Assembly (NCBI GenBank): GCA_026261815.1
Contig: JAMPIT010000886.1
Span: 21,000,001-21,064,000 of the forward strand
Direction of reading: 5' to 3'
Origin: Monarcha castaneiventris obscurior
Taxonomy: Eukaryota > Chordata > Aves > Passeriformes > Monarchidae
Length of the DNA: 64,000 nucleotides
Shown here: positions 49,089-62,100 of the stretch, in pieces
Position numbering within the stretch: the stretch's first letter is position 1
Layout: each line of letters opens with the position of its first letter
Position numbers and translations under genes: made by a program
Notes under the pieces: generated by a model
Told to the model about the DNA's origin: nothing
What the model saw: the letters and a program-made list of their open reading frames with translations, nothing else
The model's database searches: none

Positions 49089-52000
49089 GGGGTTGTGTGG
49101 TGCCAGGCCTTGTGGATTAGAGTCACTTCCTGACTCGTCTTCAAGGGCCCTGATTGTTGTACCAACCAAGACATACTTTTCTAGGAATTCTAACAGATGT
49201 CCCATTTTCCCACCTTCCATTTTCTCCCCCGAAGTAAGAAATAGCCTGCAACCACTGCAACACAGCAGCTGTAACTGATGGGCAAAAATTCACTTTCCCA
49301 TATGAGAGACACTAGAGCTCCAGCCTATAACATTCTGGGAAAGGTACTGGCAGCAAGACAGCATTGCTTTCCAAGAGGAACTACAGGCTATTCTGTCTCT
49401 TCTATTTGATGGGCATTCCTGACCCTGAACTAGTCTTTAACACTGTAGGGAAAAAATATAGCAAAAGAACCCTCCAAAAATAATCAGTTCTGATAAATGT
49501 ACTCTTTCACAGGGGTAGAGCATGTCAGCACAACAACAAACCCTGGTGAAATTTCTTTAATAGATTAGTCTGAAAGAAATGCAAGCATCATGTTTTTGTC
49601 AAAAGAAAAGGGAAAACAGGAACAAAGCACAGTTTTAATATCTCTAGCAGCTTTTGCCTCAAGGCTTTTCTCAGGGACAGGACAGACCATTTGTGCATGT
49701 GCCAGCTACATAGGCCGTAACAACTGAGTAAAACAGGGCAAGGAAAAGGAATTCTTTCCATGTAACTGTCACACTGAAGAATTTTCTTCTTGTATGACTT
49801 ACACTGACAAACCAACTGAAATCAGGTCTTCCCAAATAAACAGTGCAAAAAGCCTGACTTGAGGAACTCTGAATCTGCATTTGGTTTCTCACAGAAAAAC
49901 AGTATCTTTATGCTTCCGGTCTGCATGTCTTATTTTAGATCACAGAAAGTATTTTCACAGATCACTTAGTGGAATAAAAAGCTAGGATTTGATGCTACAA
50001 GATCCCAAATCTCTTTTTTCCACTAAAATACAAAACATTTGATGGTAAAAACCTTGTGGTTTTACTTGCTGTTAAACTGGATTTTATTTGGTTTTTAAGC
50101 AATCTTTAACCTTATTATTTTTGAATCCTTCTCCTCTTTTGTGTATGATGGCAAGTGTGGATGCACAGATTTCAGAAATACAGAACATTTCTGACAACTA
50201 TATGAAGTTGTTATCACAGTTGGCGTTGTTGATGAAGAGAAAGCTTGCAATAAGCATGCACTACACTTGCAAGAAATCTGGAGGAAATATTTGAGTTGTC
50301 TACACATGTTGCTAGAATCAGCGGGTGTTCGAAAGGTTGTAGTAATCTAGGGATTCTGTATAATAACTCAGTGTCCCACAAAATTTAAAATACAACAGCC
50401 TCCTAGCTGTTGATGTTCTATTTCAGATAGCTTCAAGCCAAAGACTGGGTTATGTTTGTATTTGAATCCACTACAGCCACTGTCCCAAGCAGAAGACACT
50501 TGGTTCTTTCTATAATAAGAGTTTCACTACTTCTTAAAGTGCCAGCTAAAACCCAAGCACATCTGCTTGGAGTTTTTGTGTGTGGGTGTGTTTTGGGGGA
50601 GGCGGGGGCTTTGTTGGTTGGTTGGTTGGTTTGTTTTTTAAAGACGATTCCTAACCAGACCTATGAACACTGGTAAGAAAAGTTGGAATCTTCTGCTTTT
50701 ATTCCTATAGTACCTGCACATCATATGCCACTCTGGGAAAGTGCTCTTTATTCTGGCTCTTGATTGAATAACAAGGCTGCAAACAGACAGTCTTTACAAA
50801 GGTTCTCATGTTGCATCTTTCCTAATTCGAGTTCCTAACTTGAGTTCTTTACTACAAGGAATTAATGAACAGAAAGAAAACCTTTCTTGGCTTTCACTCT
50901 CCAACCAAAATATGTAGGAGTAGCTGTCAAAAATAGCATTTTATTTATAAGCAGATAAGATTTGAGATAGGTACCAGTGTGCAAATGCAGAGCATTCCAA
51001 AGCCACTTCATAATTCCTTCTGAGACTCAAACTGCACTACAAAACAGTCCTTTAAAAAGTATGAACAGTCTTCAACCGTCAAATGGCCTGACACTTCAAA
51101 GAAATATTTCTGAAAACCATCATAAAGATGATTGATACATTCTATACAAGTTTAGCCATTTAGCCATCACAGAGCTTTAAATCGAAGATGGAGAAGGTAA
51201 TACAGCTTCCCTGACAGTCTTGTTAAGGGAAGCACTGTAGGACCTTGAAGGCCCCAATGAAAACCAGGAACTTCTGCAGAAGTAGAGTTCATATTTAAGA
51301 ACTCCAGCATTCTGCACTGAAAAGCTCACTTCCCAAGCTAGAATGAGGTACCTTTTAGGAGTCACCATCTGTGAGATTGTTAAGTCTCAGAAGTCACCAG
51401 AGTACCAGTAACTTTCTTTGTATAGATTTATAGACATTATCCACAGTACAAAAATATTTGACATTAAATAGAAGAAAATTATGAATCCCTTTCTAGGCCA
51501 GTACTGGTCACTAATAAAAATAAGCCCAATGAAAAGAAATAATTAATAAACTAGCACATTTGATGGAGACAACAGAAGCTAAGTCAGATCCTTAAAAGTA
51601 ATGTAGTATTGTAATTAAGTGTAGTGTTTTAATTAAGGGTAGTGACTTGAACTACTGCCTGGGATTTTAGAATTAGAGTGACCCATTTCTGAGCTTTTCT
51701 CCCCAAATGAGATATAGGAAGTAGGCATTTAGTAGGAAATTTATTTATTTAGTAGGAAATTCAGTAGGAAATTAATTTAAGACTCTTTATGACATTAAAT
51801 AATTAGAGAACTCAAGAACTAGTGTTCAATCAGTAGTAATACAAATGCTAAGAAGAAAACTAAAATTGTAGTCAGAAACACTGAATGTTAAATTAGCTGG
51901 GATTAAAAAATTACCTAAACTGATGAAATGAAAGCAGATTTTTTCATCAGTTAATAAGCAGACAAAATTGTGCCTCTCAAAAGAAAAGCCTGACGACACT

Positions 52001-55000
52001 CCAGCCATCAAACAAAACCCACTACAGAGTGTCTGAAGACAATGCAGTCACAGGGGAACTCCTTTCAAGCTCTTCTGGCTGACCCTGGAGCTTGTGGGTG
52101 TGAGGAATTGTCTGCATTAGTATTCAGTTTTAAATCCTCTTTTGCACCACCATTGTCAGGTCCAGGAGAAAGCTACAGCCTAAGAAATACAGATGTGGGC
52201 GATGAATTTGTTTCAGACTATGAGCTATTAACACGTAGATTAGTCCGTGGGCTAGACGGGAGAGATGATACATATGGTGTGAAGGGAGCCTGTCACTGAG
52301 TTTCCAGAAAGAGTTATGAACCATATTTCTGAACAGATTAAAGGTGATCTGTTTTTAAAGGGGATTTTAATTTAGCTTTCATATACATGAATTATTTTTA
52401 CTTGTTTTTAGAAGTCTTTACTTCCTATAAATACTTTGAACTGAGAACTCGTCTCAATCACAATGAATTGCACACCCAGGAGTGTTGCTCTTCAAAAATT
52501 TGACTTTGTCACAGCTCACATTGTTGCAACAGTGCAGATCATTAGAAATCTAGGGCATTGTTTGGTCTGGAAACCACAGTTACAGTTTCTGGTGTTCCTG
52601 CTCAAGGTAAACTCACAAGAAACAAGGACAAAAAGTAGCGTGAGCAGAGACTACTCCAGGACTGAGAAAAGACCTGTTTGCTCTCTCTCTTACAGAACTG
52701 AAAGTTGTACTGTTTCCTCTACCTCAGTGTCTGCAGGCCTAATTCCAAACAAAACAAAAAAAGGCCTTTGTGTCTTTATGGATGACAGCACATAAATAAA
52801 ATAATAGTTTACATCACCTTACTGATTTTTTTCATAGTAAATCCATACAATTTCCAGTGCAAGAAGAAATACCTGTGTTCCTGCTAGCCTTCTCTGTGTT
52901 ACTTGGTATGTCCAGTTCTTCAGCAAATAGAAAATTAATATTGTCCCACATGAAGTGGGTAGAGTATTCCTAGAATTATGGGAGACAGCATAAACCATCT
53001 GCTAGAAAAAGTCTGCAGCTCTACTCTGTGTGTTGTGACAAGTGTTAGCAAATGGGCTGCAGTGCCCTCAACTGCTGTTGAGCCGCTTCCTATCAGGGAT
53101 TTAAACATAACTAAGGGGATATGCTCACCTCTCAGGAGAATGCTAAGAGCAGTTTTGTAACAGTAAGAGACTATTGTTACCAAAAAGCATGTTGGAACGT
53201 CACAGACTATATAAATTCTGTCCGAGAGTCCTACGTGAGCTGCTTGTCATCTCTCTGTGTCTGAAAGCTTTGCAGACTCTGGAAGATATCCTGGAAGATG
53301 TTAAAACACCAGCAACACTCATGACTGAATGGATATTCCCCAACTTCCATCCACAGTTGTAAAGCTTCCTATACATTTCTTATTCCTTTGTGTCTCTTTA
53401 CAAAGGTGCCTCGGGCACACCGAGCTCTGTGCAGTTTTTTAGCCAGCACAGACTGTGCACTGTGTTTACCACAGCATTTATCTATTGTGGTCAGACACTG
53501 TTGACCTTATCTATTGCTGAGCTACTACCTCCAACTTCTACAGAAGAAGTTTATTTGCTTCAAGAAGATGGATTTATTTTTAACCAGACTAAAGAATGTT
53601 CAAAGTGTTTATGTACACAGTCCAAGGGCAGCTCCTCCTCTGTTTCACAGCTCTCTTTGCAATATCCAGAAGCACCTCTGGACTGTCAAGAGTGTTTAAG
53701 TCTAGACTGAATGTGTTTGGGAATAATGTGCACATACCTAAAAATACAATTCTGCTGCATTAGTCCTGGTAATGCTAAAACAGGGAAGAAGTCTCTGGAT
53801 TTTTTTTTCTGGTCATAGAAGTTCCTTGAAGTTCAGGGGTAAATTCCTTGCTCCATTACAGTATTTGTGCATTCTATTACTTAAATCAGTGACACAAGGA
53901 TTTCAGTAAAGATATTTCCTTGGGTGCTTAGGATTTGGATAAAATTTTGCAAAGTTGGGCTAAGTACTTAGGAAATCTTGGAAAATAATGGCTTATGCAG
54001 AAATTACGGAAGACAGATCTAATCTCCACTTTTTTTGGTCGTTTGTATATAAAACTAGTATGTTATATAAAGTATGCTTCCACGTGTTCAAATGTTCATA
54101 TAAACATTTGAGAGCTATGCAGAAGTCTTAAAACAGTACAATTTACACAGAGTAATTAAATTACCCCGATGTAAGAAAGCTATAACTATGCCAAACATTT
54201 CAAGAATGGGAGCTCAGAGAAAAAGAGATTCCCAAGACATAAGTAGTATCACATCATCTCTATCTGAAATCTAACACCCACAGATAAGAATTTAAGAGAA
54301 TGGATTCTCAGCCATGTATATTACTGGAGCTAGAGAGGTCAAAAGAATTACCTTAGAATACCCAGAACCGGCAGAATAGAACCAACAGTGTTGCACACCT
54401 TGGGGTGTTGCAACTCAGGTGCTTATTCACAGATGTATCCAAGACCATTGGCTAAAACCCATAATAAGATTAAACTGTGAAACAAATTCTGAGACCACTT
54501 ATTGATACCTCTGAGTGTGATGTGTAATTACTCTGTTCATGTCAAATTACATAAAATAAAAGTACATAGAGACAGTGCTCTCAAATATTTCAAAAAGAGG
54601 CAGTACAGACTAAGCCTAAAAATATGACTTAGCAATTTCCAGGCACTACTAAAGAATGAAAAATTGTTTATTTTTTAAAAGTCTCCGTTCCTTCTTTTCT
54701 AAAATAAGACTTATCCCATGCCAACCTCAAAAGAGAGTACTACACATCAGCTAATATCTAAACCATCCTTTGAAAAATAGTTATGAAAGAACTTGCAAAG
54801 AGTATGAATAGATATAAGTAATACCATTACTTGCAGTGAAAACAGATCATCCACAACCAGGGAGATCAATCTACCAGGAGATAAATTGATACTATTATTA
54901 TTACTGCTAAACAATACTTCCAGTTTCTTAATAACAGTAAATTTTGGCAGCAATAAGATAGGAGTATTTATTGTTCATAATCTCACATCATTATGTATTT

Positions 55001-58000
55001 TATCTGTATTTCTTGCCAAATACAATGGGAGTTTTGTGAGCTCATCAGTTTTGTAAATCCAAACACTTATGAATGTCATTTTGCCAGTATGTGAATCATG
55101 CAGCCTGTGAAATAATGGGATTTTCATGTGTAGGGGAATTAATGTATCTAAATTCTGACCCAGCACTATTTCATGTCCAAAAGGAGTTCGCTTTACCTTC
55201 AGGTTACAACAAAAGTAACAGGAAGAATTCACTTCCACATTATTGGGTGAAAAGAACACCCACAGTTTCCTACCATGAGTGGGAACTCCTAGAGTAGGGT
55301 TTCTTAAACCTTCCTCTCAAAGTGTCAGGACTGGCCACAGTCTGATTGACCTCAAAGGGGTCAGTGGTCTGATCTATATGACAACTGCTACCTTCCTGTG
55401 GAAAGCCTGTGTAAGTATTTGTGCTCCTAGAAAATGTATAGAGGAAGTACTTTGTATTTCTTATCTCAGATAAAATCTGCTTTTGGAATACTAAGAAGTC
55501 TGAACTCAGTGTGGCTGTAGGATGCTAGCTGGGAAAGAAAAAAGAGAAAAGAGAAACAGCCTGGAGATTTTCATGAAGCTCTGGCGCATTCCATACATAT
55601 GGAAACATTTGCAGTAGCACTAGCAGTAGTGCCAAATTACCTCTTCTCACCGTAAAAGCTATCTTCTGGCCGTAGCACCTGAAAGAGAATACACTTCTAA
55701 GGTGTCAGCTGCCATCTGGTTGATTTTGCAGGCCAAGGGGGCAGTGACACCTTATTTCCCATGTATTGACCTGCTTGAAATTCAGTCTACAGAGAGCAGA
55801 AGGCAAAAGTAGAAACAGTTCAGTAGAAAGAAACAAAACTCCTTTGATTTTGGGTGAGGTGGGAGAGCCACACACTGGATATGGAGCAAAGGAGCACACT
55901 TCTCCATTCTGTAGTTTTTATCAGTGGCATGTTTAATTCCCTGGGAAGCTCCTGCAGTGTCTGTACATTGTAACACACCCAAAGCCAGCCATAACTTACG
56001 AGTATTTAACATGTTTATAGCAGGCTCAAAGCTCATTGGAGGAAATTATCACCATTTTAAATGTAACTCAGTTTATGTTTGCATGCATTTTTAAGTTGTT
56101 TTGTTATCAGTAAGAAAAACAAATTTATCATTGCGTCTACTTCTCTCCTTAGGTCTCCTTTTTGTTCTCAGCCTGTGTCAGAGTTGAATCTTTCCCACAT
56201 GACTCTTTCCAAATGAATGTCATCATTATCATTGTTGTCTTCTTTACCCCTTTTTTTTTTCACCTTTTATTTGCTTTTTTCTTCCTTGTCTTTTCTTGGT
56301 TTATCTTTTTTTTTTTTTTTTTTTTTTCCCAATATATATTAGCAGTTTTAGATTTTATCACAGAACCACCGAGCATGGGACACTATGGACAGGTGCTGGG
56401 CAAGATTCTTTACATAGCTCTTCTGGAACAAGGCACCTCAACCCTTGGCCTCTGGCAGCTGTTGTTCTTCTAGTCCTGCATTACTTAGGGATTTCTCTCT
56501 CTGCTCTCTGCATGTCCACACTCCCTCTTGTTCTACTCCTGTACCACCCAAGTTCTTGCCTTTATGCACATCCTGCAATTCCAGTCCTGGACTGGAGAGA
56601 CCCTGAGCAGAATCTAAGCTAAGCAGATTTGGCATATTGGGCTGTTTGTGGGTTAGGTGGACTTTGCTTTTTTTGTTTGTTTGTGTGTTGGGTTTGATGG
56701 GGAGTTTTTTAGTTGGATGTGGGGTTTTTTTGGAGTGTGCCTTTTTTTTGTTTTATTTGCTCTTTTCCTAATGTTTTCTTAATGTTCTCTTAGAGACATA
56801 GGTCTGAGTTGCAACTCTACTCCTTCCTATTTCGTGGGGGGAGAGAGCAGAATGGCAGCAGTCAGGATGCAGCATTTACACTTCCTCATTCTCTCCCCAC
56901 TGGTGCAGACTGCTGCATGGTTCTGTATGACCTGCTGGATTTCAGTGGTCCCTCACTCATACAGCATCTCCCTGTTCATCTACTTGCACCCACTAGAGGC
57001 TTTGTGAAAAAATGATGTGTCTCAAGACCAAAAAATCAGCATATCTGCTTTGGCCTTTTGCATCTGTGATATTATTATTTCTTTAAAAATATATTATTGT
57101 TCTTTTTGCACTCACTTTTTTTTGCTGTTTTTAAGAAGATTAATGGCATTCATTTGCTAGTGTAGAATTGGACATAATTTTTTCTTAAAGCCTGCACTAA
57201 TGCACAAATTCAATGACTTTGTTATCTGTTGTGTTACCCTGATCAATGTCACGGACATCATAATCTCTTTCCTATTCCATGTAAGAAAGACCTCATGCAA
57301 TGCCATCTGCTCACACATTGGCAGGCTTATTTCCTATCATAACACGTGGCAATTGATATTTATATCTCATCTTAGCATTGGACATTTGACATGCAATTAA
57401 AGGGGTCCCCAGAGTATTGGAGCCCTTTCTATAGCCACTTGAAGGGCACTTGCTCTTCAGATTTGATCCTCACAAATCCATGAACCATGATTCTCTGTGT
57501 GCTTCAGATATTTAACTAATGCTCCTGTATTTTGCAACGAGTCAGTTAAAAGGAGAACCAGACTTCAGTGTACAATAGTGAAGGTTACTAAGGTCACCCC
57601 AGGAATGTCTCAGCTGCAAGATTTGGAAAGCAACTGTGCCATGGTGATACACTTTGTAACCATCGAGGACCACAATCACTCCTCAGAAACACGGCCTGTA
57701 CAGAGCTTTCCTGACCACAGCTAGCGCAGCAAATGGCCTTCCCTGCTCAAACTCACATTTGGAAATACACTTAGTGATATTATTTTAAACTCTTCCTGAA
57801 AGTTATAGAAGTACTGGTTTCCTACAGCAGCAGAAGGAAGCTGACATCCCAAGGGGTTTGTGTTGTGGACATGTGAACTGTATGTACTCAGATGCGTGTG
57901 TGCACGTGTGTGTAATTTCTTAAAATGTTTTGCCTCAGTTTTTTAAGCCATGTTTTTCCTCTCTCTTAATATTAATTTGAAATTAGAATATAGAAAGCAC

Positions 58001-58439
58001 GTTTTCTTTGTTCACTGTTGTTTCATGGACAAAAAAAAAATCTTCTCCTTTCATGAAATCTCTCAGCTATTGAAAGCAGTCCTGTCAGTAGAATGCTTAA
58101 ATAATGTTCCCAAAATAAATTTTCTCCCTGTCTCAGTCCTGTGTTCAGAATCTGTTTTCTTTACCTCATTTTCAGATCTAATTTTCCCAGGGTTTGTATT
58201 GCATTATATTCTCTCTGCCTTTGCTCCCAGTCTCCAAGAGAAATGCAAACCTAATTAAAGACACATGGTCTTTTTAGGCTATATTAGTTAGACATTTTGA
58301 TTGAAAATAGGCTTGCGTGAAGCCTTGGGAAGTTGTTTCCAGGCTTCTTTTTTGGGAAAGAGATACCACAAGCTTACTCCCAACTTACACGAAGGAGATG
58401 CAAGGAAAATATTTCATAGGGAGTGCCATAAATACTGTC
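49089..58439. other. Gene-free region with simple repeats
   Basis: No recognisable gene. It holds a GGTT tetranucleotide run near 50612-50632, three partial copies of TTTAGTAGGAAATT at about 51728-51775, a 9-bp inverted repeat TCAAATGTT/AACATTTGA at 54088-54111, a pyrimidine tract with T22 at 56306-56327, and T/G-rich low-complexity DNA around 56660-56760. The ORFs at 52042-52299 and 57497-57724 (+) are open but unidentified. Confidence 0.5.
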
Positions 58440-59158
58440 ACCAGTACAGGCTGGGGGCTGATCTGCCGGAAAGTAACTCTGCAGGGAAGGATCTCAGCGG
58501 TCATGCTGGACAGCAAGCTGTTCATGAACCAGCAGTGTGCCCTTGTGGACAAGAAAGCCATGGGTATCCTGGGGCGCATTAGGAAGAGCAGTGCCAGAAG
58601 ATCGAGGGAGGTGATCCTGCCCCTCTGCTCAGCCCTAGTGAGGGGCATCTGAAGTGCTGTGCCCATTTCTGGGCTCCTCAGGATACAAGAGACACGGAGC
58701 TCCTGGAGCAGGCCCAGCAGAGGGTGACAAAGATGATTAAGGGACTGCAGCATCTCTCTTATGAGGAAAGGCTGAGGCAGCTGGGCCTGATCAGCCTGGA
58801 GAAGAGACCACTGAGAGGGGACCTCATCAATGTCTGTAAGTATCTGAAGGGAGAGGGATGAAAGGATGGATCCAGGCTCTTCTCAGTGGTGCTGGGCAAT
58901 AGGACAAGAAGCAACAGGCAGAAACTGATGCACAGGAAATTCCACCAGAACACAAGGAGGAATTTCTTTACTATGCAGGTGACCAAGCACTGGAACAGAT
59001 TGCCCAGAGATGCTGTGGAATCTCCCTCACTGGAGATATTCAAGAACTATTTGGATGCAATCCTGTGCAATGTGCTCTTATGAAGACCCTGCGTGAGCAG
59101 AGAGGTTGGACCAGATGACCTCACCTGTGATCCCTTCCCAATCTTACCCATTTTGTGA
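58440..59158 (+). mobile_element. CR1 LINE fragment, ORF2 C-terminus and 3' UTR, decayed
   Basis: Translated in pieces, this is the C-terminal part of CR1 ORF2: [10 protein letters not shown], then [56 protein letters not shown], and finally KFHQNTRRNFFTMQVTKHWN with LPRDAVESPSLEIFKN. It has a +1 insertion near 58495 and a Trp-to-stop change (TGA near 58650), so it is inactive. The 3' part (ACCAGATGACCT ... GATCCCTTCC) leads to a degenerate CR1 terminus. It lies in the opposite orientation to the copy at 30 kb and is more divergent. Confidence 0.95.
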
Positions 59159-62100
59159 TAAGCATTGAAATCAGGTGCATGGGAGTACATGCATTAATAT
59201 AGGTATTTATGTACATATATTTAAGGCATAATGTGCATATATTTAATATACGTACAATTCTTTTCTTGCAGCTCATGTTTTGTGTGATAAAGGCATGCAT
59301 GGCACTTAGAAGCTTGTTCAGCATGCAGTCCCTGCCACATGACTAGATGCAAGCCTGCTCCACGACCTGATCCACAGCTGTGCTTCTCAGATCACCGTGT
59401 CCATGGTTATGCCAGGATATGACGACACAGCACGTGTTGTTTCCCCTCACATTATCACTAGTTATCAAAAGGGAACAGTACTGTGTTTATACAATATATA
59501 TCGTTGTTGCAACAGAGGCAAGTCAATTCTAGGAGAGGAAAAGCTCAGTCACAGAAAAGAGGATGTAACAGGAACAGCAGATAACAAGTAACTTTCATAT
59601 CACACATTATCACCCTGAAACTTCTTATTACCCTGACACAAATTTCGGTCCTTCTTTCATGAATAGAGGGGCTAGAGCAGAACCATTTCACAGGAACAAC
59701 ATGAAGATGCCCAGTCAGGCCATGTGTGTCATCTAGCACAGTATCCTGACTGATGGGAGGTCAACAGCAAATGTCAATGAAAGAGTACAAAAGGGGGACA
59801 AGAATTAAGTAACAATTTCCAGAGTACATATGTTCAGCTGAAAAATCTAAAGCTGGGAATCTTCTTGAGCTAGAAATAGTGTGTCTTTGTGTTTAATAGA
59901 CCCTGATGGGTCTATTTGTCAATTTGTTCAAATGGCTTCTGAACTTTTCTCCATATAAGTTGTGGGAATCAATAATTTTTTTGATGATGATGTAGTGAAA
60001 ATGTACCTCTACTGAAGTTATAAGCACTTAACATTCAGAACCCCTTGTTTTGTAATTTAGAGCTATAGGTAGCTTTTTTTTTTTTAATTCTTCAACTAAA
60101 GTCTGAACAGTTTTAGCATGTACTGGGAGGAAAAATCTTTTACATTGCAAACTACTTTTTGGACTCCATGATCATGTACAGAATGGAAGCTGGAAGGCAG
60201 AACCAAATCAGGCATTAAGGTTTAAGCCTTTTGAGGCATAAAATACAACTTTCAAACAGCAGCCACAGCAATGTCTTCTTACAGAATAAAGCCCAAAATT
60301 TCTTCAGTTACGTAGAAACAACTTTATCCAAGTTGTTACATTTCTTATTTTGAACAGCTCTGAAAGATAAAGGTGTCATTTAGTAGCCCTCCTACTAAAT
60401 CTTTCACTGATGGCACAGTAGCATAATCACTATGACTCAACTTTAACCTACAATCCTAATTTGAGAGACTTGTGACCTGAAATTTAGGAGTCCTTTCCAC
60501 TACAACTTGCACTTTTCATCAACCTGAAAAGTGCTGATGCTTTTACCTAATGACATATAAATAATATACTCTTACATGTACCACCATAAGACCTTAAAGA
60601 AACTCAAATTCAATTGTTGTTTAGACAGCAGAGTCAGTTCGAGAGGTCTGAAACACAGTGCAGTCAACTCTCATTTGCTGACAGAACACAGGATATTTCC
60701 TTTAGGCAGTTTGAAAAGAAAAATAGAATCTATTGCTCCCACCTTCACCTTGACAGTGTCCCAGGACAACAAGTACCCTGTCTCTTTCACAGCCATTCTT
60801 GCCTGAGCTAGTCTAGAAAATTTATAGTTCTTTCACAATCTGTAGGAAAAATAGCCCACAAATTATTTTCCTTCACAAGAAGTCCACATCCGTAAGAGGA
60901 AGGCTTTTCTAACGGCATTTAAATTTGTAAGACTTTGGCATAACTTTCCTTGTTTGTTTCTAAAAGCCAGATTTATCCTCATGCTAACAAAAGGTCCTAA
61001 GCCTAGTCCATAATGCAGTGAACAAGGGTACCACTTACAAAGAATTCTGTAAACAGTGGCCTGCTAGAAATGTGAACCACATTGCACTCCCCTACTCTGT
61101 CAGTTGCCCTTGCTGCTTTGGCTCTGTACTCCTTTGGCCTGTAGGTCACTGCTTCTCTATGTGCCTGGCTGACACGCAGCTAGTGCTGCCCATGGAAATC
61201 AGATGCCTCAAAAATCTGCAACAGCTAAATACAAGTGAATCTACCAGCAAGTAGAACCTGTTGAGCCTTTACTTTTTTGGGGCTATGATACATGTAATAT
61301 TAAAAGCTCTTCTCAAACCTTTGAATCAGAATTTGCAGAATGTGGGGTCTAAATATTGGTGAATTTATTTCTATTGAGAGAAAATGTTCTGGCAGAATTT
61401 CAACCAGACTTGGCACTGAGCCCTACTAATTTTCTCACAAATGTTCTTCTTATGGGTTTTCCTGATAAAATTGTGATCCCAACAGATTGATATTGGCAGA
61501 GTTTAGATACACACTTGGATCTGGAGTAAGTGCACTACTACATACTTAAAATAGAATTGAATAAGCCACGCTTCTGTTGTTCAGGCCCTAGACAGTTAAC
61601 ATAAACTGTGCTTCTTTCTGCAATCACAGTGTTTGTATTTCATTCCATCACTCTGATGAAAACATGACAGCAATTACCTTTCTGAACAAATTCCTAAAAG
61701 CTCATATAGTTCCAACTATTTTGTCCCTTGCTGTGCTGAGGATGGCTTCCCAGGCTACTACGGCTGCTTCTCTTCTCCCATATTTGGAAGTTGGCCTTCA
61801 GCGTGGAGATCCCTTGTGGGTTTGTGTTTAAATTCCAGAGTCACTGTTGCACATTACCATTTCCTTCAGCTGATGTAAATCAAATACAGTATGAGTGAAA
61901 AATGTGAGTCTAGGCTTGGCTAACTGCTCTGCGAGGGGAACTGTGATGAAGGCAGAAAGTTTGTCTCAGGAAGCAACATTTCACAAGCACAGTGTGTTCT
62001 GCACAGTGGGACATTGCTGAAGCTATTGCCCCTCTTTTGGCACCAGTTTGCACACACACTACTATTGAATTGGCAATGCTGACACAGTGTGCAACAGCAG

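Noticed and set aside
52042..52299. 85-codon ORF with a mildly protein-like C-terminal half
   Set aside because: Codon use is not biased and I recognise no domain. Left as an unidentified ORF.
53174..53362. Leucine-rich short ORF with an amphipathic look
   Set aside because: A tandem GGAAGATATCCTGGAAGATG-type duplication creates the helix-like pattern. There is no other support for a gene.
54088..54111. Nine-bp inverted repeat TCAAATGTT/AACATTTGA
   Set aside because: Short palindromes of this size are expected by chance in AT-rich DNA of this length.
57497..57724. 75-codon ORF with some coding-like codons
   Set aside because: It begins at a non-ATG codon, lacks splice context and resembles no known family.
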